A DNA stretch of 62,456 bases from positions 1 through 62,456 of the forward strand of contig JACRDB010000094.1 in NCBI GenBank assembly GCA_016218725.1, in the 5' to 3' direction. The notes below the pieces were generated by a model. That model was not told the origin of the DNA and did not search any database. It saw only the letters and a program-made list of their open reading frames with translations. The DNA comes from Deltaproteobacteria bacterium (GTDB taxonomy: Bacteria; Myxococcota_A; Polyangia; Polyangiales; Ga0077539). Positions 28,274 to 37,183 of this stretch are shown in pieces. The translations under genes were made by a program, and so were the position numbers. Every line of letters starts with the position of its first letter. The first letter of the stretch is position 1.

Positions 28274-28882
28274 TCAGAAATCCCCGAAGAGCTCCTGCAC
28301 CCGGGCGTCCAGGGCCACGGCGATTTTGTACAGGGACGAGATGCTCGCGGAGGACTCGGCCCGCTCGATCTGGGACAGGAGCGACACGCTGAGCCCGGTG
28401 CGCTTGGCCATCTGCTTCAGGGTGAGGTCCCGCTCCTTGCGGAGGTTCCGGATGGTCTCCCCGAGGACCCGGTGGAGCTGCTCCTCGGGGGTGCGGGTGA
28501 GGCCCTTCTTCTTGAGCACCCGCTCGACCACGGCGCGCAGGTCCTCGACGGTGAAGGGTTTGCGCAGGTAGTCCAGGGCGTCGAGTTTCATGCTCTCGAC
28601 GGCGGTCTCCAGGGAGGGGTACCCGGTGATGATCACCACGGCCAGGTCCCGGTCGATCTTGCGGATCTTCTGGAGGGTCTCCAGGCCGTCCTGCCGGGGC
28701 ATCATCAGGTCCAGGAGGCAAAGGTGGAAGCGCCCCTCCCGCACCACCTCGGCGGCCCTGGTGGGGTCCTCCAGGGTGGTCACCTCGTAGCCGTCCCGCT
28801 GGAGCACCGTCTCCAGGAGCTCACGGATGGCGGCTTCGTCGTCGATCACGAGCACCCGCAGGGGCTGCACCGGGCTTGCCAT
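28274..28882 (-). CDS. Response regulator with C-terminal XRE-type HTH
   Basis: 202-aa protein joining a CheY-like receiver (acidic pocket D14/D15, phospho-acceptor D58 in LLDLMMP, T85 region IITGYPS, K108 in RKPF) to an XRE/Cro-like helix-turn-helix (about 138-195: LGETIRNLRKERDLTLKQMAKRTGLSVSLLSQIERAESSAS in pieces). Most response regulators end in OmpR, NarL or Fis-type domains, so the XRE output is unusual. No histidine kinase is adjacent (orphan). It is divergent from rpsU across 117 bp. Confidence 0.88.
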   Translation of the reverse strand: MASPVQPLRVLVIDDEAAIRELLETVLQRDGYEVTTLEDPTRAAEVVREGRFHLCLLDLMMPRQDGLETLQKIRKIDRDLAVVIITGYPSLETAVESMKLDALDYLRKPFTVEDLRAVVERVLKKKGLTRTPEEQLHRVLGETIRNLRKERDLTLKQMAKRTGLSVSLLSQIERAESSASISSLYKIAVALDARVQELFGDF

Positions 28883-28999
28883 GGCGGCCCGGACTGTAGC
28901 ACCGGGGAGCCTCGGGACGGGCCTTGCGTTTGTCCGGGGGTTCCCTCATAGTCCGCGCCCCCGCCAGCACTCGGCGGCCATCCACAGGAGTCCAAGGTC

Positions 29000-29326
29000 T
29001 TGGCAGGGAACAGCACCCCCCCCACCGCGCCCACCACCGCGCCCGCAACCACTGCGCCCGCCACCACCGCGCCCGCCGCCGTCGCTACGGCCACGGCGGG
29101 TCCCGGCGAGGCCGTCGTCTGCAAGCCCCTGGAGGTCGCCGTCGGCGACAAGGGGATCGAGCGGGCCATCAAGAACCTCAAGCGCAAGATGGCCGCGGAG
29201 GGCGTCCTCCGCGAGCTCAAGCGCCGCAGGCACTACATGAAGCCCTCGGTCAAGCGCCGCAAGAAGGCCTCCGAGGCCGCTCGCCGCCGCAGGAAGCGCA
29301 CCCGGGCGGAAATCGGTACCCCCTAG
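29000..29326 (+). CDS. rpsU: Ribosomal protein bS21 with low-complexity N-terminal extension
   Basis: 108-aa protein. Residues 44-96 are recognisable S21 (EVAVGDKGIERAIKNLKRKM, GVLRELKRRRHYMKPS, RRKKASEAARRRRK). They follow about 40 residues of Thr/Ala/Pro repeats of the type TTAPA, absent from ordinary S21. The TTG start has an aggag Shine-Dalgarno nine bases upstream (28986-28990), which supports translation of the extension; no later start near residue 40 exists. Upstream TTGCGT (28924) and CATAGT (28947) at 17-bp spacing could form a promoter. S21 assists 30S initiation; the extension's effect is unknown. Confidence 0.82.
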   Translation: MAGNSTPPTAPTTAPATTAPATTAPAAVATATAGPGEAVVCKPLEVAVGDKGIERAIKNLKRKMAAEGVLRELKRRRHYMKPSVKRRKKASEAARRRRKRTRAEIGTP

Positions 29327-29433
29327 GGTAACGCACACAGACCTACACGCACCTACCTGCGTCTTGTGGTCCCGGGTACGCAACCTGGGCGAGGCTGGGT
29401 GCGATACCGGTGCTCTCCAGAGCGAGGTGCCGG

Positions 29434-30978
29434 ATGTTGCTGCTCACGGTGAGGGATGGGGCCACGCGCACGATGGTGCGCTGCGTGGACGGGCCGGTGT
29501 GTGTCCAGGTGTCCGAGCGGGACGACCCCTGGCTGGCCTGGCCCGACGACGACGGTCGCGCGGTGACGGTGCTTACGGCCCTCCACGAGCCCGTGGGGCG
29601 TCTGGCGCCGGGGGATGCGCTGATGCGCGGGGGGGTGACGCTCTCGCTGGACCGGGGTACGCGGCGGGACGACACGGACCGGATCGTCGCGCTGCGGAGG
29701 CGGCGTCCGGGGCTGTGCCTGGTGGCGGGTGGGGGCCGGAGGCACATCCTCGGGGTGCGGCCGTTGGTGCTGGGGACGGACCCGCAGTGCGACGTGGTCC
29801 TGGCCGACGGCGCGGTGAGCGCGAGGCACTGTTTGGTGAGGCCCCACCGAGGGCAGTGGCTGGCCCAGGACCTCGGGAGCACCAACGGGCTCTGGGTGGG
29901 CGGGGCCCGGGTGCCCGCGGCGCTGCTGGCGCCCGGGATGACGCTCACCCTGGGGCGCACGACCCTGGCGGTGGAGCCCGAGACGGCGCCGGAGCCCTCG
30001 GGGCACCACGCGATCGTGGGGCGCTCGCCCGCGGTGCTGGCGCTCCGGGAGCACATCGAGCGCTACGCCCGGGCGCCGTACCCGGTGCTGATCGAGGGCG
30101 AGAGCGGCTGCGGCAAGGAGCTCGTGGCGCGGGAGCTGCACGCCCGGAGCCCTCGCGCGCAGGGGCCGTGGGTGGCGCTGAACTGTGGGGCCATCGCGCC
30201 GGAGCTGATCGAGAGCGAGCTCTTCGGGCACGAGAAGGGGGCGTTCACGGGCTCCACGGGGCGCCGCCGGGGGGTGTTCGAAGAGGCCCACGGGGGCACG
30301 CTCTTCCTGGACGAGCTCGGGGAGCTGCCGATGCCGCTGCAACCCAAGCTCCTGCGGGTGCTGGAGACGGGCGAGCTGCGGCGGGTGGGGGGCGAGGGGG
30401 CCCAGAAGGTGGACGTGAGGGTGCTCAGCGCGACCTTGCGGGACCTGCGGGCCCGGGTGGACGAGGGGCTCTTCCGGGAGGACCTGTATTTCCGTCTGGC
30501 GGATCTGCGGGTGAGGGTGCCGCCCTTGCGGGAGCGTCGGGCGGACCTGCCGCTGCTCGCGGAGCACCTCCTGGCGAGGATCGAGCTGGAGACGGGGCAC
30601 TACCGTATCTTGGAGGACCAGGCGCTGGCGAAGCTCCTGCGATACCCCTTCCCAGGGAACGTGAGGGAGCTCTTGAGCGTGCTCAAGCGGGCGGCGTACG
30701 TGTCCCAGGGGACGCGGATCGGGCCGGAGCACCTGGAGCTGCCGACCTCCGGGCCGGCCACGAAGCCCCCGGTGGTAGAGCGCTGGCCTCGGAGCCTGCC
30801 GCCGGGGGACCTGGCCGGGCTCCTGCGCTGGTGCGAGGGGAACATCTCTCGCGCGGCGCAGATCGCGGGGCTGGCGCGGAGCACCTTTCGGGAGCGCGTG
30901 GCGCGGCAGCAGCAGCGCGCCTTGACCGGGGGCTCCGGGGTTCCTACGGTGTGTACGGACGATGATCCCGATCCGTGA
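29434..30978 (+). CDS. FHA-domain sigma54-type AAA+ transcription activator (variant GAFTGS)
   Basis: 514-aa protein: an N-terminal FHA domain (about 103-180; GTDPQCDVVL, SARHCLV, GSTNG) that binds phosphothreonine; a central AAA+ domain with Walker A GESGCGKE (222-229), Walker B GGTLFLDELGE (about 287) and arginine-finger region FREDLYFRL; a C-terminal Fis-like HTH (GNISRAAQIAGLARSTFRERV in part). The sigma54-contact loop is GAFTGS (269-274) rather than GAFTGA. FHA input suggests control by Ser/Thr kinases such as those at 34.9-39.0 kb. ATG at 29434 chosen over GTG at 29410. Overlaps the rhomboid gene by 17 nt. Confidence 0.88.
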   Translation: MLLLTVRDGATRTMVRCVDGPVCVQVSERDDPWLAWPDDDGRAVTVLTALHEPVGRLAPGDALMRGGVTLSLDRGTRRDDTDRIVALRRRRPGLCLVAGGGRRHILGVRPLVLGTDPQCDVVLADGAVSARHCLVRPHRGQWLAQDLGSTNGLWVGGARVPAALLAPGMTLTLGRTTLAVEPETAPEPSGHHAIVGRSPAVLALREHIERYARAPYPVLIEGESGCGKELVARELHARSPRAQGPWVALNCGAIAPELIESELFGHEKGAFTGSTGRRRGVFEEAHGGTLFLDELGELPMPLQPKLLRVLETGELRRVGGEGAQKVDVRVLSATLRDLRARVDEGLFREDLYFRLADLRVRVPPLRERRADLPLLAEHLLARIELETGHYRILEDQALAKLLRYPFPGNVRELLSVLKRAAYVSQGTRIGPEHLELPTSGPATKPPVVERWPRSLPPGDLAGLLRWCEGNISRAAQIAGLARSTFRERVARQQQRALTGGSGVPTVCTDDDPDP

Positions 30979-31711
30979 CCTGAACCCGACGCGCAGCACC
31001 CCGTGGGTCACCTGGGGGATCGTGCTGGTGTGCGGGCTTGTCTACCTCTGGCAGGCGATCCTGCCGGACGGGGCGTACCGGGATTTCATTTTTACCTACG
31101 GGCTGGTGCCGGCGCAGCTCACCCACGGTCGGGACCCCGGGGTCTTCGTGACGGTGCTCACGTCCATGTTCATGCACGGGGGCTTCCTGCATGCGGCGGG
31201 GAACCTGTGGTTCCTGCACGTGTTTGGGGACAACGTGGAGGACAACATGGGGCCCGCGCGCTTCGCGGTGTTCTACCTGCTGGTGGGGGCGGCGGCGGCG
31301 GCCACGCAGGTGGCGGTGAGCCCGGCCTCGGCGGTGCCCATGGTGGGCGCCTCGGGGGCCATCGCGGGCGTTCTGGCGGCGTACCTGGTGCTGTTCCCTC
31401 GGGCGCGGGTGGTGACGCTCCTGCCGCTGTTCATCTTCATCGAGTGGTTCGAGCTGCCGGCGGTGCTGTTCATCGCGCTGTGGTTCTTCGTGCAGTTCTT
31501 CGAGGGCGTGGGGGCGCTCGGGCACGGGGGCTCCGGGGGGGGCGTGGCCTACTGGGCGCACATCGGGGGCTTCCTCGCGGGGCTGGCGCTGGTGTTCCTC
31601 TTCCGCCGAAGGGACCGGCTGCCGAGGGCGAGGGCGGCGGACGAGGGGGGCTATTTCCGGCGGCTCCCGGGCCGCCCGGAGCGCAAGCGCTGGCAGGACG
31701 AGGGCTGGTAG
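30962..31711 (+). CDS. Rhomboid-family intramembrane serine protease
   Basis: 249-aa membrane protein with six or seven helices. The catalytic dyad is present: Ser131 in VGASGAIAG and His200 in YWAHIGGFLAG, with the L1-loop/oxyanion His-Asn pair HAAGNLWFLHVFGD. Family members cleave single-pass membrane proteins. The C-terminal tail is basic and cytosolic. The ATG lies inside the end of the sigma54-activator gene, suggesting co-expression; a phospho-signalling-controlled membrane proteolysis role is possible but unproven. Confidence 0.9.
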   Translation: MIPIRDLNPTRSTPWVTWGIVLVCGLVYLWQAILPDGAYRDFIFTYGLVPAQLTHGRDPGVFVTVLTSMFMHGGFLHAAGNLWFLHVFGDNVEDNMGPARFAVFYLLVGAAAAATQVAVSPASAVPMVGASGAIAGVLAAYLVLFPRARVVTLLPLFIFIEWFELPAVLFIALWFFVQFFEGVGALGHGGSGGGVAYWAHIGGFLAGLALVFLFRRRDRLPRARAADEGGYFRRLPGRPERKRWQDEGW

Positions 31712-31724
31712 TCGCCGAGCGCGG

Positions 31725-32681
31725 TCACTTCCCCCAGACCACCCGGCCCGCGCGGCCCAGGAGCTCGCCCCCGAGGCCCCCCACCACGAAGCCCACGATC
31801 AGCGACGCCAGCAGGCTCGACACCAGCGCGGCGGGGTTCAACAATCGATGCAACAACAACGACGCCACCAGCGGCACGCCCAGCGACGCCGCGAAGGCCG
31901 GCTCGTTGCCCGTGCGGAACAGCGCCGCGTCCACCCACATCACCAACAGCGCCAGGAGCGCGTACACCGCCGCCAGCATCCACTCGGCCACGGGCTCCGT
32001 GTACACCCTCACGGTCACCGGCGGTCGCACCGCCGAGGGCACGTGGTCCAGCGTCACCGCGTAGTGACCCGCACCCCGGAGCGCCCCCAGAAGGTGACGG
32101 TTGGGCCTCGCCCGCCGCCCGCTCGCGCCCCCCGCGAGCGTGCTCTCGGCCACCGTCAGCGTGCCCTTGAGGTTCTCGTCGGCGTCGGTCCCCTCGCGCG
32201 TGACGTGGAACCGGTACTCGCCCTGGAGGGCCTCCTCGGTGGTGGACGCGAGCCCCACGGAGCTGGTCACCACCACCGCGCGGGCGTCCGCCCCGAGGTC
32301 GAACTCCTGCCGGTCCCCCTCGCGCGACAGCGTGACCGTGCGCACCAGGTGGGGGTTGAAGAACGCCAGCCCCAGGGGCGCCAGGCACGCCAGCGCCACC
32401 GCCCCGGACACCGCCGTCACGGGCGCCCGGAGCGAGTCCCCCGGCGGGAGGGTGATCGTGTGCTGCCAGCCCACGTACCCCAGCGCCAGCACCACTCCCG
32501 CGGCCAGCACGGCCCCGGCGTGGAGCCCGTAGCGGTCGCTGCCGGACACCGTCGCCAGGAGCGCCAGCACCACGGCCCCTCCGAGGACGTACGGCAGGTA
32601 GCGCTCCACCACCGAGGGAGGCCCCTTGGTGTTGGTGTTGCCGTTGCGCCGGGGGGCGCGCCTCGTGTCTTCCGCGGCCAT
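31725..32681 (-). CDS. Multi-pass membrane protein, unknown function
   Basis: 318-aa protein with a basic N-terminus, about three N-terminal hydrophobic helices (YVLGGAVVLALLATV, AGAVLAAGVVLALGYVGW, AVSGAVALACLAPLGLAFF), a roughly 130-residue soluble loop that is probably periplasmic and strand-rich (VRTVTLSREGDRQEFDLG), and three or four C-terminal helices. No family recognised. Last gene of the kinase-glycan operon; the upstream GT2 stop is at 32704. ATG at 32681 is used; a GTG at 32699 would sit four bases from that stop and is a real alternative. Confidence 0.68.
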   Translation of the reverse strand: MAAEDTRRAPRRNGNTNTKGPPSVVERYLPYVLGGAVVLALLATVSGSDRYGLHAGAVLAAGVVLALGYVGWQHTITLPPGDSLRAPVTAVSGAVALACLAPLGLAFFNPHLVRTVTLSREGDRQEFDLGADARAVVVTSSVGLASTTEEALQGEYRFHVTREGTDADENLKGTLTVAESTLAGGASGRRARPNRHLLGALRGAGHYAVTLDHVPSAVRPPVTVRVYTEPVAEWMLAAVYALLALLVMWVDAALFRTGNEPAFAASLGVPLVASLLLHRLLNPAALVSSLLASLIVGFVVGGLGGELLGRAGRVVWGK

Positions 32682-32703
32682 GACGGCCGCGCGTACCACA
32701 CCC

Positions 32704-33405
32704 TCAGCGTCCTTGCCAGAGCCTCAGGCGAAGCCCCACCAGGTCCCGGGCCACGCCCACGATGCGCTTGAGCCCCGTGCTCTTGCTCACCCCGGCCCGG
32801 CGGGGCACGCACTCGATGGTCACCGTGGACGCCGGGATCCCCGCCCGGAGCGTTCGGATCGGGAACTCGAAATTCAAGAAGAACGTGTCCGGCACCAGCA
32901 GCGACGGGTCAAAGAGCTCCCGGCGGAAGAGGTACGGCCCGTCCGAGCGCAGCTTCACCAGGTGCACCGCGAAGATCAGCGCCCTCACGCCAAAGGACAG
33001 CACCTTGCGGTGCAGCCCGTCGTCCCGGTCCCGGTACACGGAGAACACCACGGGGCGCTCGTCCCGCTCGGCGGCGGCCAGGAGGTGCTCCAGCTCCGTC
33101 ACCGGGATCTGCCCGTCGCAGGGCAGGAAGGTCACCCACGGGAGCGTCGCCGCCCGCACGCCGGTCTTGAGCGCCGCGCCGATGCCGCGGTTGCGGTCGT
33201 GGGTGAGCACCCTCCCGTGAGGGTCGCCATCGAGAACCTCCAGGGCCTTCGCCCGGGTGTCGTCGGTGCTCCCGTCGTCCACGAAGAGGAGCTCGTAGGG
33301 CGCCCCGCGTGCGCGCAGCCACCGGAGCATTTCAGGCAGCACCGTGGGCACGTTCATCGCCTCGTTCATGGCGAAGACAACCAGGGACAGGGGCAGGGCG
33401 CTCAC
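32704..33405 (-). CDS. Family 2 glycosyltransferase (polyprenyl-phosphate type)
   Basis: 233-aa GT2 with the DPM1/polyprenol-phosphate mannosyltransferase-like core: LSLVVFAMNEAMNV, ELLFVDDGSTDDT (metal-binding DDGS), HDRNRGIGAALKTGV and FLPCDGQIP. No C-terminal membrane helices, so probably a soluble or peripheral enzyme. The GTG start overlaps the acyltransferase stop (GTGA), and GTG at this position gives the normal family N-terminus. Likely contributes to building a glycan with the acyltransferase and flippase-like neighbours. Confidence 0.86.
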   Translation of the reverse strand: MSALPLSLVVFAMNEAMNVPTVLPEMLRWLRARGAPYELLFVDDGSTDDTRAKALEVLDGDPHGRVLTHDRNRGIGAALKTGVRAATLPWVTFLPCDGQIPVTELEHLLAAAERDERPVVFSVYRDRDDGLHRKVLSFGVRALIFAVHLVKLRSDGPYLFRRELFDPSLLVPDTFFLNFEFPIRTLRAGIPASTVTIECVPRRAGVSKSTGLKRIVGVARDLVGLRLRLWQGR

Positions 33406-33923
33406 GCTCGGTACCTCAAGACCCGCGCGGGCACCCCAGCCACCACGGCATACGGGGGCACGTCCTGGGCGCACACGGCCCCAGCGCCCACGATGGCCCC
33501 GCGGCCCACGGTGACCCCCGGCAGCACCACGCTGTTGATCCCGAGGTCGCTGTCGTCCTCGATGTGCACCGGCGCCGTGGCGACCGGCGAGAACAGCACC
33601 GGCACCGCGCGCCCGGCCTCTTCATGGACGCTCGTCAGGATCTTGACCCCCGGGCCGATCCCCACGCGCTGCCCGATGACAAGCCCCCCGGCGCTGTGGA
33701 AGAAGCACTGCTGCCCGATCCAGGTCTGGTCACCGATGACCATCTCGTTCTTGTAGTAGCCCTTCAAGATCGCGTAGTGGCCCACGTACACGTTGCGCCC
33801 GAGGGAGATGTTCTCCGGGTGGAACACCAGCACGCCGGCCTCGAACACACACCCCTCGCCCAGCGCCCGGAGCTGCGACGGCTCGAAGGCCCCCGTCCCG
33901 TGCGATCGATGGAGCTTCTCCAT
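33402..33923 (-). CDS. Hexapeptide-repeat acyltransferase
   Basis: 173-aa left-handed beta-helix protein: repeated hexapeptide turns (ISLGRN, IGDQTW, IGQRVG, LGINSV, VGRGAI, VGAGAV) and the closing VPPYAVVAGVPARVLRYRA typical of the maltose/galactoside O-acetyltransferase (WbbJ/LacA) group. Probably O-acetylates a sugar using acetyl-CoA. Nine bases downstream of the flippase-like gene and 4-nt overlapped with the GT2. Confidence 0.9.
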   Translation of the reverse strand: MEKLHRSHGTGAFEPSQLRALGEGCVFEAGVLVFHPENISLGRNVYVGHYAILKGYYKNEMVIGDQTWIGQQCFFHSAGGLVIGQRVGIGPGVKILTSVHEEAGRAVPVLFSPVATAPVHIEDDSDLGINSVVLPGVTVGRGAIVGAGAVCAQDVPPYAVVAGVPARVLRYRA

Positions 33924-33932
33924 GGCGGTAGT

Positions 33933-34940
33933 CTACACCGCCCCGTCCCGCTCCCACCCGAAGACCCTCTCCAGGAGCAGGCACAGCGCCCCGAGGGCCC
34001 CCAGCACCAGGAACAGCGCGAAGAGCAGGAGCGACGTGGCCGTGGCCGCCGACGGGGGCACCCTCGCCAGCGCGAACAGGTGCACCGCCACCACCTCCCG
34101 CTGGCCCACGCCCCCCGGCGTCACCGGCAGGTACGTGAACAACACGATCGCGGGCACCACCCTCGCGCACACCGCCAGCGTGGCCTCCGGCGCCAACGGG
34201 GCCAGGAGCGCGGCCATCGCCGCCACCAGGGCCCCCTGGGCCAGCACGCTCAAGGGAAGCGCCAGGAGCGCCCTCCCGGGGCGCCTGGCCGCCGGGATGC
34301 GCAGGAGGAGCGCCCCGGCCACCGGGACCCTCGCCAGGAGCTTTCTCCAGGTGGGCAGGCGCGTCAGGAGGTACGGCGCCACGAACGCAAGGAGCGCCAG
34401 CCCCAGGGCCCCCAGCACCGCAAGGTCAAAGGCCCGCAGCACCAGGTCCGCCCGAAGCCCCGGGGTCCCCACCATCGCCGCCCCCGCGATGGCGCAGAGC
34501 CCGAAGAGCCCCGTCAGCCGCTCGATGAACAGCACCGTGTAGCTCGCGGCCAGGCTCCCCGCCGCGCGGCGCACCCGCGCCCCGCGCACCGCGTCGCCCG
34601 CCAGCCCCGTGGGCAGCAAGCTGAAATACTGCCCCACCAGGTAGTGGCGAAAGAGCGCCCCATACCCTGGTAGAGGCCCCGGCCCGTAGGCCCCCAGGAG
34701 CACCCTCCAGCGCACGCACCCCACCGCGAGGGCCCCCAAAAGGCACCCCAGCGCCACGGTGAGCGGCACCAGCCCCACGGCCCGAGCCTCCGCCAGAACC
34801 TCCCGGGCGCTCACCCTCCGGGCCAGCCAGGCCACCGGGAGCGCCATCACCAGCACCCTCGCGGCGCTCCCCCAGGGGCCCGCCCACCAGCTCCCCGAAG
34901 GCGCCGGAGCCGGGTCCGCGCCCGCGGAGTCCACCGTCAA
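33933..34940 (-). CDS. LPG-synthase-TM/UPF0104-family membrane protein
   Basis: 335-aa protein with about eight hydrophobic helices and family marks YFSLLPTGLAGDAVRGARV, LFIERLTGLFG and LPVTPGGVGQREVV, matching the membrane domain of lysylphosphatidylglycerol synthases without the soluble synthase part. Such stand-alone members are thought to flip lipids or lipid-linked sugars. TTG start overlaps the upstream kinase stop (TTGA); a GTG two codons later is possible. Context suggests transport of a lipid-linked glycan made by the GT2 and acyltransferase. Confidence 0.82.
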   Translation of the reverse strand: MTVDSAGADPAPAPSGSWWAGPWGSAARVLVMALPVAWLARRVSAREVLAEARAVGLVPLTVALGCLLGALAVGCVRWRVLLGAYGPGPLPGYGALFRHYLVGQYFSLLPTGLAGDAVRGARVRRAAGSLAASYTVLFIERLTGLFGLCAIAGAAMVGTPGLRADLVLRAFDLAVLGALGLALLAFVAPYLLTRLPTWRKLLARVPVAGALLLRIPAARRPGRALLALPLSVLAQGALVAAMAALLAPLAPEATLAVCARVVPAIVLFTYLPVTPGGVGQREVVAVHLFALARVPPSAATATSLLLFALFLVLGALGALCLLLERVFGWERDGAV

Positions 34941-37171
34941 GGGAAGACAATCCGTACGCGCAGGTCCTGCCCGGGGCCAAGCTCCACCCTGCGGGTCTGC
35001 GTCGGCCGGTCCGGGTTCGTACAGACAATCGTGTGACGCCCCGGAGGCAGCGACACCCCCACCACCGGCGTCTGCCCCCGTCCCTGACCATCAATGGTTA
35101 CATTGCACCAGGGACTCGCCCCCACGGTCAGCCGTCCCGGGGTGTGGTCCACCGTAGGTGTATGTGGGCGGTCCCGGGTGAGCCGGATGGTGCCCAGCGC
35201 CAGGGTCTGGCCCGACTGGGGCCGCACGGAGCGGGTGTCCCGCTCGTGGTCCGGGGCCGTGAGGGTGAGGTCCAGGGCGCGGCCCGCGCTCACCCTCACG
35301 TGGTAGGGGCTGCCGCCCGTGTAGTCCCGGTCGCCTACCCGGAGGTGCGCGTCCGGCGGGTCCGTGGTGAGGTCCAGGAAGGCCTCCCCGGGGCCCAAGG
35401 GGCGCTCCCGGAGCACCACCGCGCGCTGCGCCACGGCGCCGGCCTCGGCGTTGAAGGTGAGCCTCTCGTCGGAGTAGTCCTCCAGGCGCAGGAGCACCGT
35501 GTGCTCCACCTGCGGGGTGAGCTCGGTGACCGCCAGGGGCGTGCGCCCGGGCACCTCGCGGCCGTCGACGATCACCTGCGCGCCCGGCGGGGTGGTGCCC
35601 ACCTGGAGCACCGCGAAGGAGCTGGCCTGGGTGCGCCGCAGCGCCGCGGTGATGGTCTGGTGGGCCCTCGGGGTCGGGAGCGCCACCTCCTGCGTGGCCG
35701 GGTCGTAGCCCTCGGCGGTGAGCTTCACCCGGAGGCGCACCCCGGGCCCGGTGAGGAGCCCCCGGAGCTCGTGCGGCGTGCGAAACGCGGTGGGCGCGTC
35801 GTTCAGCCAGATGTGGGCGCCCTCGGGGATCGAGTGCACGGCGATCACCCCGGTGCGCACCCGGGCCGCCACGCGCTCGTTCTCCCGGGCGCGCTCGCGG
35901 TCCCGGAGCGAGAACCCCACGGCCCCGACGGCCACCAGTGCCAGGAGCGCCACCAGCGCCCAGAGGCCCCGGCGGCTCTGCGGCGGCGCCACCATGGTGT
36001 AGCCCGTGCCCTCCGGGTCCAGGGCGGGCTCGTCCAGCGCCAGCACGTCCGCGAGCTGCTTGCCCTGGGCCAGGGCCTCCTTCTGCGCGGCCAGCTTCTC
36101 CTCGAAGAGGAAGCCCATCCAGTTGCCCAGGGCCACGTTGGACACGGCGATGCGCTCGTCCCGCGCCACGCCCTCCAGGTCCGCCTGGAGCTCCCTGGCG
36201 GACTGGTAGCGCTGGGCCCGCTCCGGGGAGAGGGCCTTCAAGATCACCGCCTGGAGCGCCGGGCTGATCCTCGGGTTGAGCTCCGAGGGCACCGGGTAGC
36301 GCCCATCGGTGATCATCTTCAGGGTCTCGAGCTCGTTGGGGCCCCGGAAGAGCCTGCGCCCGGTGCACAGCTCAAAGAGAATGATCCCGAGGGAGAAGAT
36401 GTCACTGCGGGCGTCCAGGAGGTCCCCCCGGGCCTGCTCCGGGGACATGTACGGGATCTTCCCCTTGAGCTGCCCCTGGCGCGTGTGGTGCTCGCTCACC
36501 TCGGGGCGGGCCACCACACCGCTCTCCACCGGCGGCTCGGGGTCGCTGGTGGCATCGTGGATCCGGTGGTCCCCCGCCTTGGCGATGCCAAAATCCACCA
36601 CCTTCACGTCCCCCGTGAAGGTCACGAGGATATTCTGCGGGGAGATGTCCCGGTGCACGACCTTGAGGGCGTTGCCGTGGTAGTCCGTGCGCTCGTGGGC
36701 GTAGGCCAGCCCCGCGGCCACCCCCTGGGCGATGGCCACCGCGTGCTCCAGCGGGAACTCCCCCACGCCGCGGGGCTTCATCGCCCGCACGATGGAGCGC
36801 AGGTCCTCGCCGTGGATGTGCTCCATGGCGATGAAATACGTGCCCTCGACCTGGCCCACATCGAACACCGTCACGATGTTCGGGTGCGAGAACGTGGCCG
36901 CGATGCGGGCCTCCTGGAGCAGCATCTGGATGAACGCCGCGTCGCGCCCGAGCTCCGGCAGGATGCGCTTGATCACCACCAGGCGCTCGAAGCCCGCGAT
37001 GGACCGGTGCAGCGCCAGGTACAGCTCCGCCATGCCGCCCTGGGCCAGCCTGCGCAGGAGCGTGTACTTCCCGAACTTGCGCGGGAGCACCTCGCCCGGG
37101 ACCTCCGCGGGGGCCTCCGGCGGGGCGCCCGGCGGGGCATCGGACGGCGCGTTGGGGGCGGGCTCGCTCAC
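34937..37171 (-). CDS. Hanks-type Ser/Thr protein kinase with PEGA repeats
   Basis: 744-aa membrane kinase. N-terminal kinase domain: glycine loop LAQGGMAELY, K68 in VVIKRI, catalytic HRDISPQN (173-180), DFG 193-195, and YMSPEQ. One membrane helix near residues 405-423 (LWALVALLALVAVGAVGF). The C-terminal outside part holds about four PEGA-type beta domains (IPEGAHIWLND, TTPPGAQVIVDG, TTDPPDAHLRVGD, SPWCNVTIDGQ). Likely senses an envelope cue and phosphorylates cytosolic targets, perhaps FHA proteins. Twelve bases behind the first kinase and overlapping the flippase-like gene. Confidence 0.9.
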   Translation of the reverse strand: MSEPAPNAPSDAPPGAPPEAPAEVPGEVLPRKFGKYTLLRRLAQGGMAELYLALHRSIAGFERLVVIKRILPELGRDAAFIQMLLQEARIAATFSHPNIVTVFDVGQVEGTYFIAMEHIHGEDLRSIVRAMKPRGVGEFPLEHAVAIAQGVAAGLAYAHERTDYHGNALKVVHRDISPQNILVTFTGDVKVVDFGIAKAGDHRIHDATSDPEPPVESGVVARPEVSEHHTRQGQLKGKIPYMSPEQARGDLLDARSDIFSLGIILFELCTGRRLFRGPNELETLKMITDGRYPVPSELNPRISPALQAVILKALSPERAQRYQSARELQADLEGVARDERIAVSNVALGNWMGFLFEEKLAAQKEALAQGKQLADVLALDEPALDPEGTGYTMVAPPQSRRGLWALVALLALVAVGAVGFSLRDRERARENERVAARVRTGVIAVHSIPEGAHIWLNDAPTAFRTPHELRGLLTGPGVRLRVKLTAEGYDPATQEVALPTPRAHQTITAALRRTQASSFAVLQVGTTPPGAQVIVDGREVPGRTPLAVTELTPQVEHTVLLRLEDYSDERLTFNAEAGAVAQRAVVLRERPLGPGEAFLDLTTDPPDAHLRVGDRDYTGGSPYHVRVSAGRALDLTLTAPDHERDTRSVRPQSGQTLALGTIRLTRDRPHTPTVDHTPGRLTVGASPWCNVTIDGQGRGQTPVVGVSLPPGRHTIVCTNPDRPTQTRRVELGPGQDLRVRIVFP

Positions 37172-37183
37172 GGGTTCATGGGC

